From Acanthaster planci (Eukaryota > Echinodermata > Asteroidea > Valvatida > Acanthasteridae): a stretch of DNA of 64,000 bases. The stretch covers positions 469,389-533,388 of the forward strand of contig NW_019091500.1 in NCBI RefSeq assembly GCF_001949145.1, read 5' to 3'. Position 1 is the stretch's first letter; every line of letters begins with the position of its first letter. The notes below the pieces were generated by a model, which worked only from the letters and a program-made list of their open reading frames with translations, was not told the DNA's origin and ran no database searches. Below are positions 36,770 through 48,557 of this stretch, one piece after another. The position numbers and the translations under genes were made by a program.

Positions 36770-37050
36770 GTACACCATGGAATCAATCTGTTTTGAGCGA
36801 GGTGTGCTCAGACACTTATCGACCCTATTATCAGTTTGGCAGCCAATCTCATCTTTACAAGGCAACCGCGGACTCGGGTAATATCATATTGGATAACTTC
36901 AATCGATTGGAATTGAACCCAATTTTATCCAATTCGCGCCATTTTGGATAAAATCGTCACGAACTTAAGTTATTCCTATACTCCGATGAAATGTTTGTTT
37001 CCCCTCGGACTAAGTAACCACTAGTTTATCATTGTATGTCCCAAAGAGTC
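36770..37050 (+). pseudogene. decayed LINE endonuclease fragment at the left edge of unit B
   Basis: This segment aligns by eye with 43001-43285, where the same sequence encodes the C-terminal part of a non-LTR retrotransposon endonuclease. Here the equivalent of the SDH motif reads AGTAACCAC and the frame is broken. It shows that the duplicated segment included retroelement sequence. Confidence 0.55.
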
Positions 37051-38853
37051 CACAACAGAGTAGCACATTTAACAGTAAACCTCATTCGTTTGTAAGCGTG
37101 TTCAACTTGATAAGCATAGGGCTTTGGGAAAGAATTTGTGTTGAATGGTTCAATTCGGCTCAAGAATAGATAAAGGATGATCGTGACCTCGCTATGATTT
37201 AACTCTATCCAAAGGACTGAAAATGGGAGGTCGGTAATGTATAGACAAGGATAGCAATGCATGTTTCTTATTCTGTTCAGACATCCCGGATCAGTCGTGT
37301 GAATACTGCAAACCCAATTTGACGTAGAATTGGCGTGCGAAGAGTTAGTATAGAAATGAGATTCGCATCAATCCCACTTCATCAATATTTCAATTCGTAA
37401 TCTGTTTGGGAAGGTGATTTTCAGCCAAAATGGTGTGACTACACAAAATGGTGTGACTACGGCAACTTTACACAATGAAGAGCCGGTTCAGTGATTCCTG
37501 TGTATGTTGCTTATTGATGGGAACCACAGTGACCCGAATTTAAATGGTGAAGCTGAATAGAGGGTCCACACGCTTATGGGGACAACGAGCGAAGAACGAA
37601 TTGTCCCTCTGCGTGCACCCCTACAATGAATTCCCAGACGCCAGTGATAAACCCCTATACTTTAAAATTATTCTACAAATACTCTCAAAGGTGTCCAGGC
37701 TGGACAGAAAATGATGTTCAACATGCCCTCTTTCATTTTCCATTCAAGTTTTAGTGGGTTCACCAATTAACTTTTTAGAAATTTCCCCCCCCAAAGCAGA
37801 CCACCCTTAAAATGAAGGAAATTTCACTACCTGCAAAAGCAGCCATTTTGAAAACGCATCTCTCTGAAAAACGGCTAAATAGCGCCACTTTCGGACCAGG
37901 TTGCGTCCAAATTGGTCAGAATTGGACGTCCTGAGTTCAGGCCAGAAGTTAAATGCCACATTTCTTCAATTCTCCAATTCCACGGCTTCAGGACTCTCTA
38001 ACGTAGAATATTTTTAGTGCATCACTTTTATTACTGAGCTCGGCGGACATATTTGTGCCCTATTTACACGGGTGCGCCCCTCTGTACACGATTAAAATGC
38101 ACAAATTGTGTAGGGCGAAGTGTCGGCATACTTTTGAAAAAAACACAGTGAAAAGCCAGCACTGTAGTTCCATGGTAGAAGATAATACTTTTCTTTGCGC
38201 AAGAAGAATGCTGTAACACAGCTATGCTGTGCCGTTGGAACTTGTAATCAATTTTGGGAATGACAAGAGCAATTGAGGCAAGATGGATATTTGTTGTTTT
38301 GCCCAATATTGAGCAAACCTGATGCAGGTTTTGCATCTAAGAAATTTTCACAATATTTTACACCTCTTATTTGAATGAACGCTTTGTTGAGAATAGTGTG
38401 CCTTACGGCAGATCTTCATAATCTCTTGTAGACTCAGCAGTGCTTGTTTATGTTTAATATGTAGACTGTTGCCCTGTTCCATTTCTAGTTTTGGGAGAGA
38501 TTCTACACCGAAGCTGATTGCCCACAAGAGGTTGAACAATGCTTTCATAAAATTTTCCCGAGTGGTTTGTGGGGCATTGTGCTAAGGTTACGTCACATCA
38601 TACATTTGTAGCGATTTTGTCACATAGGACCGGGGTGAAAAACCCAGGCCCAGGTATGCAAAAATTCGACACAAATAATACAGACACCCATTACATCTGG
38701 TAACTCTTGTGTAAAATGGGATTCTGGAGAAGACTTAAATGGCTTGATATGACTTTTCATCGGGACAAATGTCGAGATAGGGTTTCGTTTAGCGCTTTTG
38801 AAATTGCCGTTCAAGGCTCCAAACTTTTTGTAACAATGCCAATGCAAAAACGT

Positions 38854-38871
38854 CCAATCAGAGCTGACGAA
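38854..38871 (+). promoter_or_regulatory. conserved CCAAT...TGACG element, copy 2
   Basis: CCAATCAGAGCTGACGAA lies 170 bp upstream of the copy 2 ATG, identical to copy 3 and differing by one base from copy 1. It is a likely promoter-proximal element. Confidence 0.5.
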
Positions 38872-39023
38872 TCTATTGTCCAGCTGTTGGGTTTGACCTT
38901 GGCCACAAACCTTAGCTGTGCCACCGTGACATAGGACCTCTGAACATACACCTTCACGGTCTTTTGTAGTTAATATCTCTCGATACTCAGCTCCTGTGAA
39001 TCCAATTCACCTGTCGTTGCACC

Positions 39024-41192
39024 ATGTCTACGTTGATCTACCTTGGCGTGCTTCTATTGGCGGGATGTTTCCTTATCCCTACTGGACAAGCCGGTTTGAA
39101 TCCAGGTAATAAAAAGTCTGCTTGAACACAGAAACAAGGTTGAAGAATCAGAAATGTTTTGCAGTGTTAAATTTCTCAGTCATTTAGCTTAAGTTAAGTT
39201 ACAGACTGTAATTATAAACGCACACGGACAATGCCAAGATCGGTGTGTGCGTCCGCAATGTTATGTATTTTTTAATCAGCCTAATAAGGTATTGTTTACT
39301 AACAGAGTGCATTTTAGCCATTGCACGCTTCCCCTGAATAATTGTAGTTAGGGTGGTGCGAAAAAAATAGCAAAGAACTAGTGAGTGTTGAAGCGCCAAG
39401 ATTTGCCTAAAACCTGAATGTTTTGCCTTTTTTGTATCAGTTGAATAATATTTATCATTTTCTCGGACAGCAAGCCGTAAATTATTGCATCATTACAATG
39501 AGCAAAATATAGGTTTTAAGTTTAAACAGAAAGCTCTGAAATATCTTCCAAAACCACTACGGAGCCTTAATTTGATATGAAAGGCTTGGAAATTGTCCAA
39601 CTATTTTAAAAGTCAATTAGTAAGATAACCAAAATTAATAACAACGTCAAAGAGTATTGAGGCCTTTCCCATGGGTACCCGTTTTTCTCCATTAACATTA
39701 CACACGTGTTCAGTGTGTTTATTTGCCATAATCGCTTTCGGGGCGATTTTGACGGATACGCAACTCTTCGCGTGTTAAAGTGTTCACATGCATATAGAAA
39801 GGCGCGTTGAAAGGAATACAACTTTTGTGGATGTGTGTTCGAAACTAGATACTGCCGTGGACCATTTAGAAAAGGTGGACATCTTTGGTTTTTCATTCCT
39901 TATAAACAGTTTCTGAATAACATATATTTTGAATCCGGATTTTCTCTAAAATAAGACACTTGATATAAGTGGATCTCAGACATTGTGCTCAGAATGCCGA
40001 TGTTCACTGTTTCACAGATCTTCGTGATATTCCTCGGTTGAATTGGCAGTATAAGACTGCACTAGAATCCAATGACATCGATTCGATTCTGGAGCTGTAC
40101 GCAGACAATGCTCTGATTCTCCCAAATGGACATCCGGGCTTCGTGGGAAAAAATAGTAAGTCTGTCAAGTTGTTGAAATAAGATGACTAATCTTGTGAAA
40201 CATACACGTGCCCCTTCGTCCATTTTTGTGCCGTGTCTTGGGACAGTAAATGCTGGATTTCGACTAACGTCTGTATGTGTCTCATTGCCAAAACCCAATT
40301 TTATGTCTTGTATTGTCCTATTTTGTAATATGTATGTCTGTCAATAGGTTAGGGTACAAAGGTAAATTTATGCTTCACCCTTTTCCTACATGTTGTTCTT
40401 TAACGTGTGCTTTATCTTTCTGCTTGACATTGTACATTTTCAGGCAAACTATTGCAAAACTTAATTCATCTTCTACTCTGTAACCACTGTATGAACAACA
40501 TTAAATAACCGTCTGTCAAACTATTAAAAAATAGTAAATATCTAAGTTCCTAAATTTCACTTTGTGTTCACCATCATTTTACTACGATGTCCTGTGGGTA
40601 CATTGTCTCGTTGGATTCTGCAAAAAGTTGATGCTATCAAGGTACCAATGTGGATTTTTGAAGAACATTACCCTTTTGTGGAAGCCAATTTTCAGGGAAA
40701 TTCTTATGTTCCACAGGGAAACCCCTTTTTGCATACCCTATGGCCTGCAAGATGGCAGCCATGCAAACCGTTTATAGTGTGGTTTAAACTCTGTACAGGT
40801 TGGACGACTTGTGATAATGTTTCTTTCCTGCAGAATTGGCAAGCAGCTTGAGATCGTTACCCTCCGTGGGAACGATGGAATTCAACATTAGGTATTTGGA
40901 TTTTATCAACTGGAATAATGGACTGGTCTTGGAACTGATATCACACACCGCGTGGGACGATCAGGGAAACGTCATTTTCAAGGGAAAGTAAGTAGGACCA
41001 GTGTAGCTGATAAGTTGATCGGTAAGGTAAAAATAATTGAATTAACATTTTGTAACAGAATTTTATCTCTAAATAACACTAGCAGTAAAATTTTTATTTA
41101 TTTTGGATTTAATTTTGATCAGGACCCTACTCTTGTGGAAATGGACTGGGACTTGGAAGATAGTGCTTCGGATGATTAACAGTGACCAATAG
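39024..41192 (+). CDS. secreted NTF2-like / DUF4440 protein, copy 2, four exons
   Basis: Exons 39024-39105, 40018-40155, 40834-40987 and 41123-41192 join in frame to 147 residues ending at TAG, with the same intron phases as copy 1. The signal peptide is MSTLIYLGVLLLAGCFLIPT then GQAGLNPG. Exon 2: LNWQYKTALESNDIDSILEL, YADNALILPNGHPGFVGK. Exon 3: KLASSLRSLPSVGTMEFNIR, YLDFIN, LVLELISHTAWDDQGNVIFK. Exon 4: TLLLWKWTGTWKIVLRMINS then DQ. The usual family asparagine/glutamine-rich N-terminal helix is altered (LNWQYK instead of INQQYK). It has one residue more in the signal peptide and one fewer in exon 3 than copy 1. The ATG context GCACCATGT is shared by copies 1 and 4. The mature sequence is the closest relative of broken copy 3. 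Biological role unknown; secretion and fold are inferred from sequence patterns. Confidence 0.72.
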
Positions 41193-42780
41193 AATCAGTA
41201 ACGTCACCTACAGAAAACCCGCCGATAAACTTTTTTTTATCTCAGATAAGAATATGACACACAGGTGTGAAAATCGACTGCATTGTTCACTCGGTTCCTA
41301 TAGGTGGACTGATACTTTTATGATCCACTTAAATTTTCAGTCCTTGATTTAGACCTTAGAATTGACCATGTTTTATGAGCATTAAGTGTTCAGTACAGTT
41401 GTGATGGTTAAGAGAAACACGTTACAGCATTAGAGGAGTACATTTGTCAAAACGGAAAATGCTGAATAAGAGGAAATGGTGCTGTGAATATATTTCAGCT
41501 AGTTGGGCTATAAGGTGTTCGCCTTTGGAAGCTCGAAATATCTACGATAAGACTTAAACTGGAAAAAGAACACATCCTTAAAATTACATGGAATTCCTAG
41601 AATCTCTCTACATTTTTAACACGTATTAACTAGCCTTTTCGGGAATGGTCTACCTAACATAGTTTGCCGAATGAAAAGAGGAAATTTTACATGAGAAATT
41701 CCTTTGTGGACTGTATTAGTTATATCGTCAAGGTGAGCACTGAATGGACGAAGGTGCATTATACATGGATCTTGGGGTGGGTGCAACATCCGTTCGTTAG
41801 ACGAATCTACCCAAAATGTCTAACAAATTGAGCCACGCATGAGGCAGTCTTTTCCAGATGAAGTCCCGGGCGGTTGATTGGTTATTTGATGTCGTTGACC
41901 CCGCGACCAGTCAGCGTTTCCTCTGACCAGTGTCAAGAACCATCACCGAAGATTTTGTTCTTTCAGCCAGTTTGAGAAGTACATGTACATGTTCGGGAAA
42001 ACATGTAGGCCTTTTTTTGTGATACGTAACCATCTGGATAAGCTCGTGCCTTTATAAGTGGAGAAAGATTGTGTGTTGGATTGGTCCTTTTTACTTTTCT
42101 CCCAGGGAGGGCGGGAAAGAATAGTGAATGGATAATATTCATCGCCAATAATTGATTGACTCTGTCTAAACGACTCACTTACGAATGGAGGTTGACCCTC
42201 AATAGAAAGCATATCTTTCTTACCCTTGAGATACAGTACCTTGGCTCAGTACTCTGAATCTTTTAATAAAAAAATTCCTTGATACGCCTGAATAGGTTTT
42301 TGAGGGCGCTGTTGCTAGCTGTGCGTTTTCCGTCTTATTCGGTCTTGATTTTTCTATTTAAATTGACCTTCTCTGCTGTTTTTACCATCACGTCATGGTT
42401 TTAAATCTGTTGGTTTCTCGTACATCACTTGTTCACCGTGTTCATCGGCCCTTCAGTGCAGAATTTCTGCACTATCCTTTCAAGCATAGAATCCTCGCGT
42501 GCGGAACTCATGAAATACATTTGTGCCAACGTTTTCTCGTAAGCGCAGAATTTTACAATAAGCAGCGCTGTGATATTGGGCCGAGGCCTACTTCCCATGG
42601 AAGTATATATTCAACATCTCATTAACATTACAACGGATGCTATCAGGCATGGGCCTAAAATGCCTACTTCTTTATTTAAGTAATCCACGATCCCTCGGTA
42701 ATAAGGTATAAGGTCGACTATCTCAGTGTTTTCCTAAACCAGAAGAAAGTTCACATTGTGCGAATAATTTCAACTTACAG

Positions 42781-43371
42781 TTACACTGCGGCAATTACTT
42801 CAGCATCCAAGGAAACAACTTATCATCGCAACCAAGGAAAGACCGTCAAGGAGATGGAGTGGTAGTTTATGTTAATGAACACCTTGAAGCAAAAACATTC
42901 AACTCCATCGATGTCCCTATAATGACACTGAGGCCATCTGAGTGAAACTCCGACCACGTGGACTGCCGCACACAATGCCAAACTTCATTGTTGATACAGT
43001 GTTTTTGGTACATCCTCCCCAAAGTCACGTTGCTCAGACACTCATCGGCCATAGGGCCTATCATCAGTTCGGCAGTCGATCTATTCCTGACAAGGCAACC
43101 CGATTTGGGTGATATCATATTGGGTATCTTAAATCGATTAGAATTGAAGCCGATCTTATCCAATACCCGCCATTTTGGATAAAATCGTCACGAACTTAAG
43201 TGGTTCCCATATTGCGGTGAATGTTTTTTCCCCTTCGGACTAAGTGACCACAAGTTTGTCATTGCATGTCCCAAAGCGACCATTACTCGTTCCGTCACTC
43301 GTCAGATGAGGACAGTTAGACCTATGAAAGACAGTGAAGTGCGCGATTTCAAGAGGTACATGGTTATCTGA
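42781..43371 (+). pseudogene. non-LTR retrotransposon (LINE) endonuclease remnant
   Basis: The plus strand encodes broken pieces of an AP-type endonuclease from a CR1/Jockey-like LINE. From 42781: NYFSIQGNNLSSQPRKDRQG then DGVVVYVNEHLEAKTF, corresponding to the 'rkDR...GGGvllyv' region, stopped by TGA near 42942. Around 43070-43180 a further piece (LFLTRQPDLGDIIL) matches the strand before the catalytic end. At 43235-43371 FPFGLSDHKFVIACPKATIT carries the SDH signature, followed by a basic stretch ending in a stop at 43369. Frameshifts and stops show it is dead. No reverse transcriptase was recognised next to it. It lies at the junction of units B and C. Confidence 0.7.
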
Positions 43372-45201
43372 CCCACATGATCGAAATGTTTCATCGCTGC
43401 AAGTTCGAAAAAATTCTGGCTCACGTCTTTCGATATTTATGTCCGTTTATGTCTATCGATACTAAATTCAATAAAATAGTAGCACCTTTAAGAGTAAACA
43501 GTAGACCTAATTCGTTTGTAAGCGTGTTCAACTTGATAAGTCTATGGGCTTTGGGAAAGAACTTGTGTTGAATGGTTCAACTCGGCTCAAGAATAGAGAA
43601 TGGTTGTGACCTCGATACGGTTTGACTCTTTCCAAAGGACTGAAAAAAGGAGATCGGTAATGTATAGACACGGACAGCAATGCATCTTTTTATTCTGTTC
43701 AGACACCCTGGATCAGTCGTTTGAATACCGCAACCCCAATTTGACGCTGCATTGGCATGCGAAGAGTTTGTGTAGAAAATTTGCATCAATGCCACTTCAT
43801 CCTTACCTCGACGTTTTCTTTCGGCTATCATATAATTTTTCAGACGTCCTATACTTAAATCGCTGAAGTTTTTAAAGTTTTTTGGCTTTATGTCTCTCGA
43901 TATTCCAATTAGTAATCTTTTGGGGAAGGTGATTTTCAGCCAATGGTAAAACGGTGTGACCACGGCAGCTTTACAAAATTAATGTAGCCAGTTCAGTGAT
44001 TCCTGTGTACATGTATATTGCTTATTGCCGGGAATCACTACCCCGTTACATTTAAATGTGAGAAGCTGCCATTTAGAGGTTCACCAAGCTTATGGCGACA
44101 GCGTGCAAAGAACGGATTGTCCCTCTGGCTACACCCCAATAAATAAATTCCTGTAGACACCAGTGATAATACTTCATACTTAATATTGGAGAAATTCCCA
44201 CCCAAAGCAGACCATCCCTAAAACTGTTGGAAATTTCCCTGCCCAGAAAGCAGCCATTTTGAAAATGCATCCCTCAAAAAAAAAAAAAAAAAAAAAGCTA
44301 CATGTTCACCCTTTCGGATCCGGGTGCATTCAAATTGGTTAGAATTGGACGCCCTGAGTCCACGACAGAGGTTCAACGCCACATTTCTTCAACTCTCCAA
44401 TTCCATGGCTCTCAGGACTCTCTAATGTAGAGTATTTTTAGTGCGTAACTTTTATTAATGACCTCGGCGGACATATTTGTGGCCTAATTAAAGGGGTGCG
44501 CTCCTCTGTACACGATTGAGACGCACAAATTGGGTAGGGCGAAGTGTGTAGGGCATGCTTTGGGAAAAAACGAAGTGGAGAGCCAATACTGTATAGTTCC
44601 GTGGTAGAAAATTGCACTTTTCGTTGCGCAAGAATAATGTTGGATATTGTTGTTTTGCCAAATATTGAGAAAAACAAATTTTCAGAAGAATTTACACTTC
44701 TTTATAGAATGAATGGTTCATTGAGAACAATGTGCCTTACTGCAAATTTTCAATATCTCTTGTAGACTCATGCAGTTATGTGTATTTGTTTTAACGTCCA
44801 ACTACTTACAACTCTGTGTAAACTGTTGCCCTGTTCATTTTCAAGTTTCGAGAAGGATTCTACACCGAACCTGGTTGTTTCACAAGAGGTTAAACAATGC
44901 TCTTATAAGATTTCCCGTGCGGCATTGTGCTAAGGTTACTTCACATCATACATTGGTAGTGATTTTGTCACGTAGGACCGGGGTGAAAAACCCAGGCCAA
45001 GTTCTGCAAAAATTTGACACAAATAATGCAGACACCCATTACATTTGGTAACTCTTGTGTAAAATGGGACCCTGGTGAAGATGTAAAGAGTTGATGTGAC
45101 TTCACCTCGGGACAAATAAGTCGAGACAGGGCTTTGGTTAGAGCTTTTGAAATTGCCGTCCAAGACTCCGAACCTTTTGTAACAATGTCAATGCAAAAAC
45201 T

Positions 45202-45219
45202 CCAATCAGAGCTGACGAA
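45202..45219 (+). promoter_or_regulatory. conserved CCAAT...TGACG element, copy 3
   Basis: CCAATCAGAGCTGACGAA lies 157 bp upstream of the copy 3 ATG. It is intact even though the gene behind it is broken, so the damage to copy 3 is probably recent or the promoter is still free to act. Confidence 0.45.
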
Positions 45220-45358
45220 TCTGTTATCCTGTTGGGTTTGACCTTCGCAACCAACATTCTTAGCTGTGCCACATAGGACCTCTGAACATACACCGTCACG
45301 CAGTTAATATCTCTCGATACTCAGCTTCTTGTAAATCCAATTCACCTGTCGTTCCACC

Positions 45359-46408
45359 ATGTCTACGTTGATCTACCTTGGCGTGCTTCTGTTGGCGGGA
45401 TGTTTCCTTATCTGGGGTCCCAGACTTTGTGATTAGAATGTCCATGTTCACTGTTTTAATTTCACAGATCTTCGTGATATTCCTCGGTTGAATCGGCAGT
45501 ATAAGACTGCATTAGAATCCAAGGACATGAATTCGCTTTTGGCGCTGTACGCCATAAATGTTCTGATTCTCCCAAATGGGCATCCGGGCTTTGTGGGAAG
45601 AGATAGTAAGTCTGCCACGTTGTGAAATATTCACATGCCGCTTCGTTCATTTTTATGCCAGCTTCGGAAGAAATATTCCGAGGATTATGAGACCAGATTA
45701 ATAGGAACCTGATTTAAGTAGATATCCAAGTTACAAGCGAAAAATAAATGTCACTTTGTATTCACTTTCATTTTAGTACGATGTCCTTCGGGTAGTGTCT
45801 CGTTGGATTTCCCAAAGTTGATGCTATCAAGGTTGTGAATTCTTGAAGAACATTACCCTTTTGTAGTAGCCATTTTGCAGGGAAATTCTTTTGTTCCACA
45901 AGGAAATCCCTTTTTGCATACCCTATGGCCTGCAAGATGGCAGCCATGCAAACCGTTTATAGTGTGGTTTGGACGAACGTGCAAAAAAAGAAGCATGATG
46001 TGATAATGTTTCTTTCCTGCAGGATTGGCAAGGTACTTGAGATCGTTACCCTCCGTGGAAAGGATGGAATTCAACATTAGGTATTTGAATTTTATCAACC
46101 GAAATACTGGACTGGTCTTGGAGCGGATAACACACACTGCGTGGGGTGATCAGGGAAACGTCATTCTCAAAGGAAAGTTATTAAGTAATCAGATTGAAAA
46201 AAGGACCAGTGTAGCTGATTAGTTGATCGGGTAAGTAAAAAAAAAATTGAATTAACATCTTGAAACAGTGTTATATGTAAATAACACTAGCAATAACATT
46301 TTATTGATTTTGGATTTAATTTTGATCAGGACCCTACTTTTGTGGAAATGGACTGGGACTTGGAAGATAGTGCTTGAGATGATTAACAGTGACCAACAGA
46401 ATCAGTAA
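45359..46408 (+). pseudogene. broken copy 3 of the secreted NTF2-like / DUF4440 gene
   Basis: The ATG (45359) and the first 18 signal-peptide codons are intact (MSTLIYLGVLLLAGCFLI). A deletion then joins exon 1 directly to the sequence just before exon 2, removing the end of the signal peptide, the exon 1 donor and about 0.9 kb of intron 1. The fused frame reads WGPRLCD and stops. Exons 2 (45468-45605), 3 (46023-46176) and 4 (46330-46408) remain open in the family frame, e.g. LNRQYKTALESKDMNSLLAL, MEFNIRYLNFIN and TLLLWKWTGTWKIVLEMINS. The exon 3 donor is altered: four extra bases give GTTATTAAGT where other copies have GTAAGT-like sites. The family stop TAG is CAG, so the frame would end three codons later. 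No upstream ATG rescues exon 2, so a functional protein is unlikely unless an upstream exon is used. Confidence 0.75.
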
Positions 46409-47229
46409 CGTCACCTACAGAAAAACCCACAGATAAACTTTTTTTACTTCAGATTAAGAATATGACAAAAGGTGTGAAAATTGATTGCATTTTCCACTCG
46501 GTTCCTAAAGGTGGACTAGTACTTTTATCATGTACTTAAATTTTCAGTCCTTTATTTAGACCTTGTTGTTTTGTTTTAATGGCGCTTTCAGCAACTCAGG
46601 CTATTTGCGCCAATAACTTTACGTTTATTCATACACTTTATTAATCAGCATCACATTACGAAGTTAGGAAGAAGGTCCAGTTTTAGAGGCAGGGTATTTA
46701 GACCTTAGAATTGACCATGTTTTATTAGCACTAAGTGTGTTTAGTACAGTTGTGATGGTTAAGGGAAACACGTTACAGCATTAGAGGAGTATATTGTTTT
46801 TTTAACTTAAATGGTGAATAACAGTGTTTGGTGCTGTGAATATATTTTCAGCTAGGTGGGCTATTAGGGGTTCGCCTTCGGATGCTCCAAATATCTAAGA
46901 TAAATCTTAAATTGAAAAAAAAAACATTTTATCCATCCTTAAAATGATATGGAATTCCTAGAATCTCTCTACACTTTTAACACGTATATATTAACAAGCC
47001 TTTTCAGGAATAGGTCTGCCTAACACAGTTTGCCGAATAAAAAGAGGAGTTTTGCATGAGAAATTCCTGTGTACTGCTCATAGACTGTACTTTTTATATC
47101 GTCTAGATGTGCATTGAAAGGACGAAGGTTCATTATACAGGATCTTGGGATGGGTGCAACATCCGTTTGTTGGAAGAATCTACACAAAATGTCACAGATT
47201 GAGCCACGCATGAGGCGACATGATCCGTC

Positions 47230-47436
47230 CAGTGGTGTAACTATGGAGGGCGGGGGGGGACACATCCCCAGCGGATGTCCGTACCCCCTGGTGACACCCC
47301 CCCCATTTGAAATCTCCATTGAGTTTAAATATCTATGCAGCTACAGCTTATTTTCTTGTGGTACTCCCTTAAAATATCTGCACACCCCCCCCGGGTTCTC
47401 CCCCTTCAGAAATTTACCCCAATAGTTACGCCACTC
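47230..47436. mobile_element. 207-bp hAT-like MITE with 8-bp target duplication
   Basis: The left end CAGTGGTGTAACTAT is the near-perfect inverse of the right end ATAGTTACGCCACTC (13 of 15 positions). It is flanked by GATCCGTC (47222-47229) and GCTCCGTC (47437-47444), an 8-bp duplication with one mismatch, as expected for hAT. The interior is C/G-rich without coding capacity. It interrupts the downstream block of unit C. Confidence 0.8.
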
Positions 47437-47859
47437 GCTCCGTCGCTGTCAGCTTTGTATCGATATGTTGAAGGTGTGGGCGTATATAAAGAGGCTAATG
47501 TTACTGCAGTCAATACTGAAGAAAATCAGGTTCATTCAACTGCCTTTCGACGATCATCCTGGCTTGCAGCGATCACCCAAACTTGCTAAAATGTTACTTG
47601 GACTTGCCATTTTCAATCGCAATGTACTCGGTCATGCGTGACAGTAGTTGGGCAATAAAGATATCAATGGAAAGCCAAGAAGTTGCTTTTAATTGTTCAA
47701 CCACATATAACTTGTCAAAGCTTTCCTGGCAATGCCCACCTTTGTTCTTCCTGACGTCAATAGAAGGGAGCCACCCCACGCTTTTGTATTCGGCTCGGTA
47801 AAATGGCCGCTGGTTGGCTTCTTTTTCATACAAAGGCGTTGCAATCCAGGTTTTTATAT

Positions 47860-48240
47860 ATATATATGTCTGTGCTTACAACCCTAGTAAAACTATTGCC
47901 CTGTCTTGTGTTTGCGTGTCTTGCTGTTCAGTTTTGAAATATTCTCAAATTTCCTCCAATACTTAAATTGATTATTCCCGGACCAACCTGGATCAACCCA
48001 TGCTTTGTAAAACGCTTTCCCGTGTGGTTTCTGGGACTCCGTGCTAAAGCGTTGGGAACAATGAATGGCCTTGTGAGCGATTTTGCTGATGTATAAGACG
48101 GGTGTCAATAACCTCAGATCTACTGAGAATCGGCAGTCACTTTTCAGATTCCCTTTGACTTTGATATCTCATGTGTAAATGCGACCCTAGGAACGATGAG
48201 AATGGGATTTGGTGGCCTTACTTTGATGCAAACTAACAGT
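47860..48240 (+). repeat. truncated fifth duplication unit (upstream region only)
   Basis: This block matches by eye the region 0.5-1 kb upstream of copies 2-4 (compare ACTATTGCCCTGTCTTGTG here with 38.47, 44.82 and 48.69 kb, and GTGTGGTTTCTGGGACTCC with 48.79 kb). It stops before the promoter element and exons and is followed by a SINE. Together with unit D it indicates an extra, largely deleted copy between copies 3 and 4. Confidence 0.55.
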
Positions 48241-48284
48241 GAGGGGGTGGTGCTCTGTTGGTGTTATCCCAAGTCTTTAGACCT

Positions 48285-48557
48285 TTATTATTAATATTTC
48301 TGGTAATGACACCAAGGATTCCTCAAAGCGCCCTAGGCACTGCAGCTCGCAAGCCCGACAAAACCTGTAGAGAGGAGACAATGAGAAGCAGTTAGAGTTT
48401 TAGAGGTGGGAGGAAAACACCAGAGGAAGATTCTGGGTAAAACCCACGGAATCAGGTAGGGACTGAACACCCAATCCACATGTGGACCCAGCCGGGAATC
48501 GAGCCCATTCCACAGAGGTGGAATGCGGGGAAAGAACCACTACGCCCACCCGACTCC
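48285..48557 (-). mobile_element. tRNA-derived SINE
   Basis: On the minus strand a tRNA-like head has an A box in GGTGGGCGTAGTGGTTC (48534-48550) and a B box GGGCTCGATTCCC (48494-48506). The body contains GTGTTCAGTCCCTACCTGAT and TTTTCCTCCCACCTCT, followed by GGGCGCTTTGAGG and an ATT-rich tail near 48290, an arrangement like that of widespread deuterostome and fish SINEs. It sits between the truncated fifth unit and unit D. Confidence 0.7.

Larger units (their letters stand above)
36770..42480 (+). repeat. tandem segmental duplication, unit B (carries gene copy 2)
   Basis: The unit follows the same block order as units A and C, from the LINE remnant through the CCAGGCTGGACAG block (37.69 kb), promoter, gene copy 2, and the TTGAGGGCGCTGTTGCTAGC block (42.3 kb; compare 34.80 kb). 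It is closest to unit C through the exons and introns. Edges are approximate. Confidence 0.75.
43001..47220 (+). repeat. tandem segmental duplication, unit C (carries pseudogene copy 3)
   Basis: The unit runs from the LINE remnant through the 43.5-43.8 kb block, the promoter region (44.8-45.3 kb) and copy 3 to the downstream block with GATCTTGGGATGGGTGCAAC (47.14 kb; compare 41.77 kb). It breaks off where a hAT-like element is inserted at 47230. Its exons and introns are closest to those of unit B. Confidence 0.7.

Noticed and set aside
43577-43963. 128-codon minus-strand frame in unit C
   Set aside because: The homologous sequence in units A and B does not keep this frame open, and no domain is visible.
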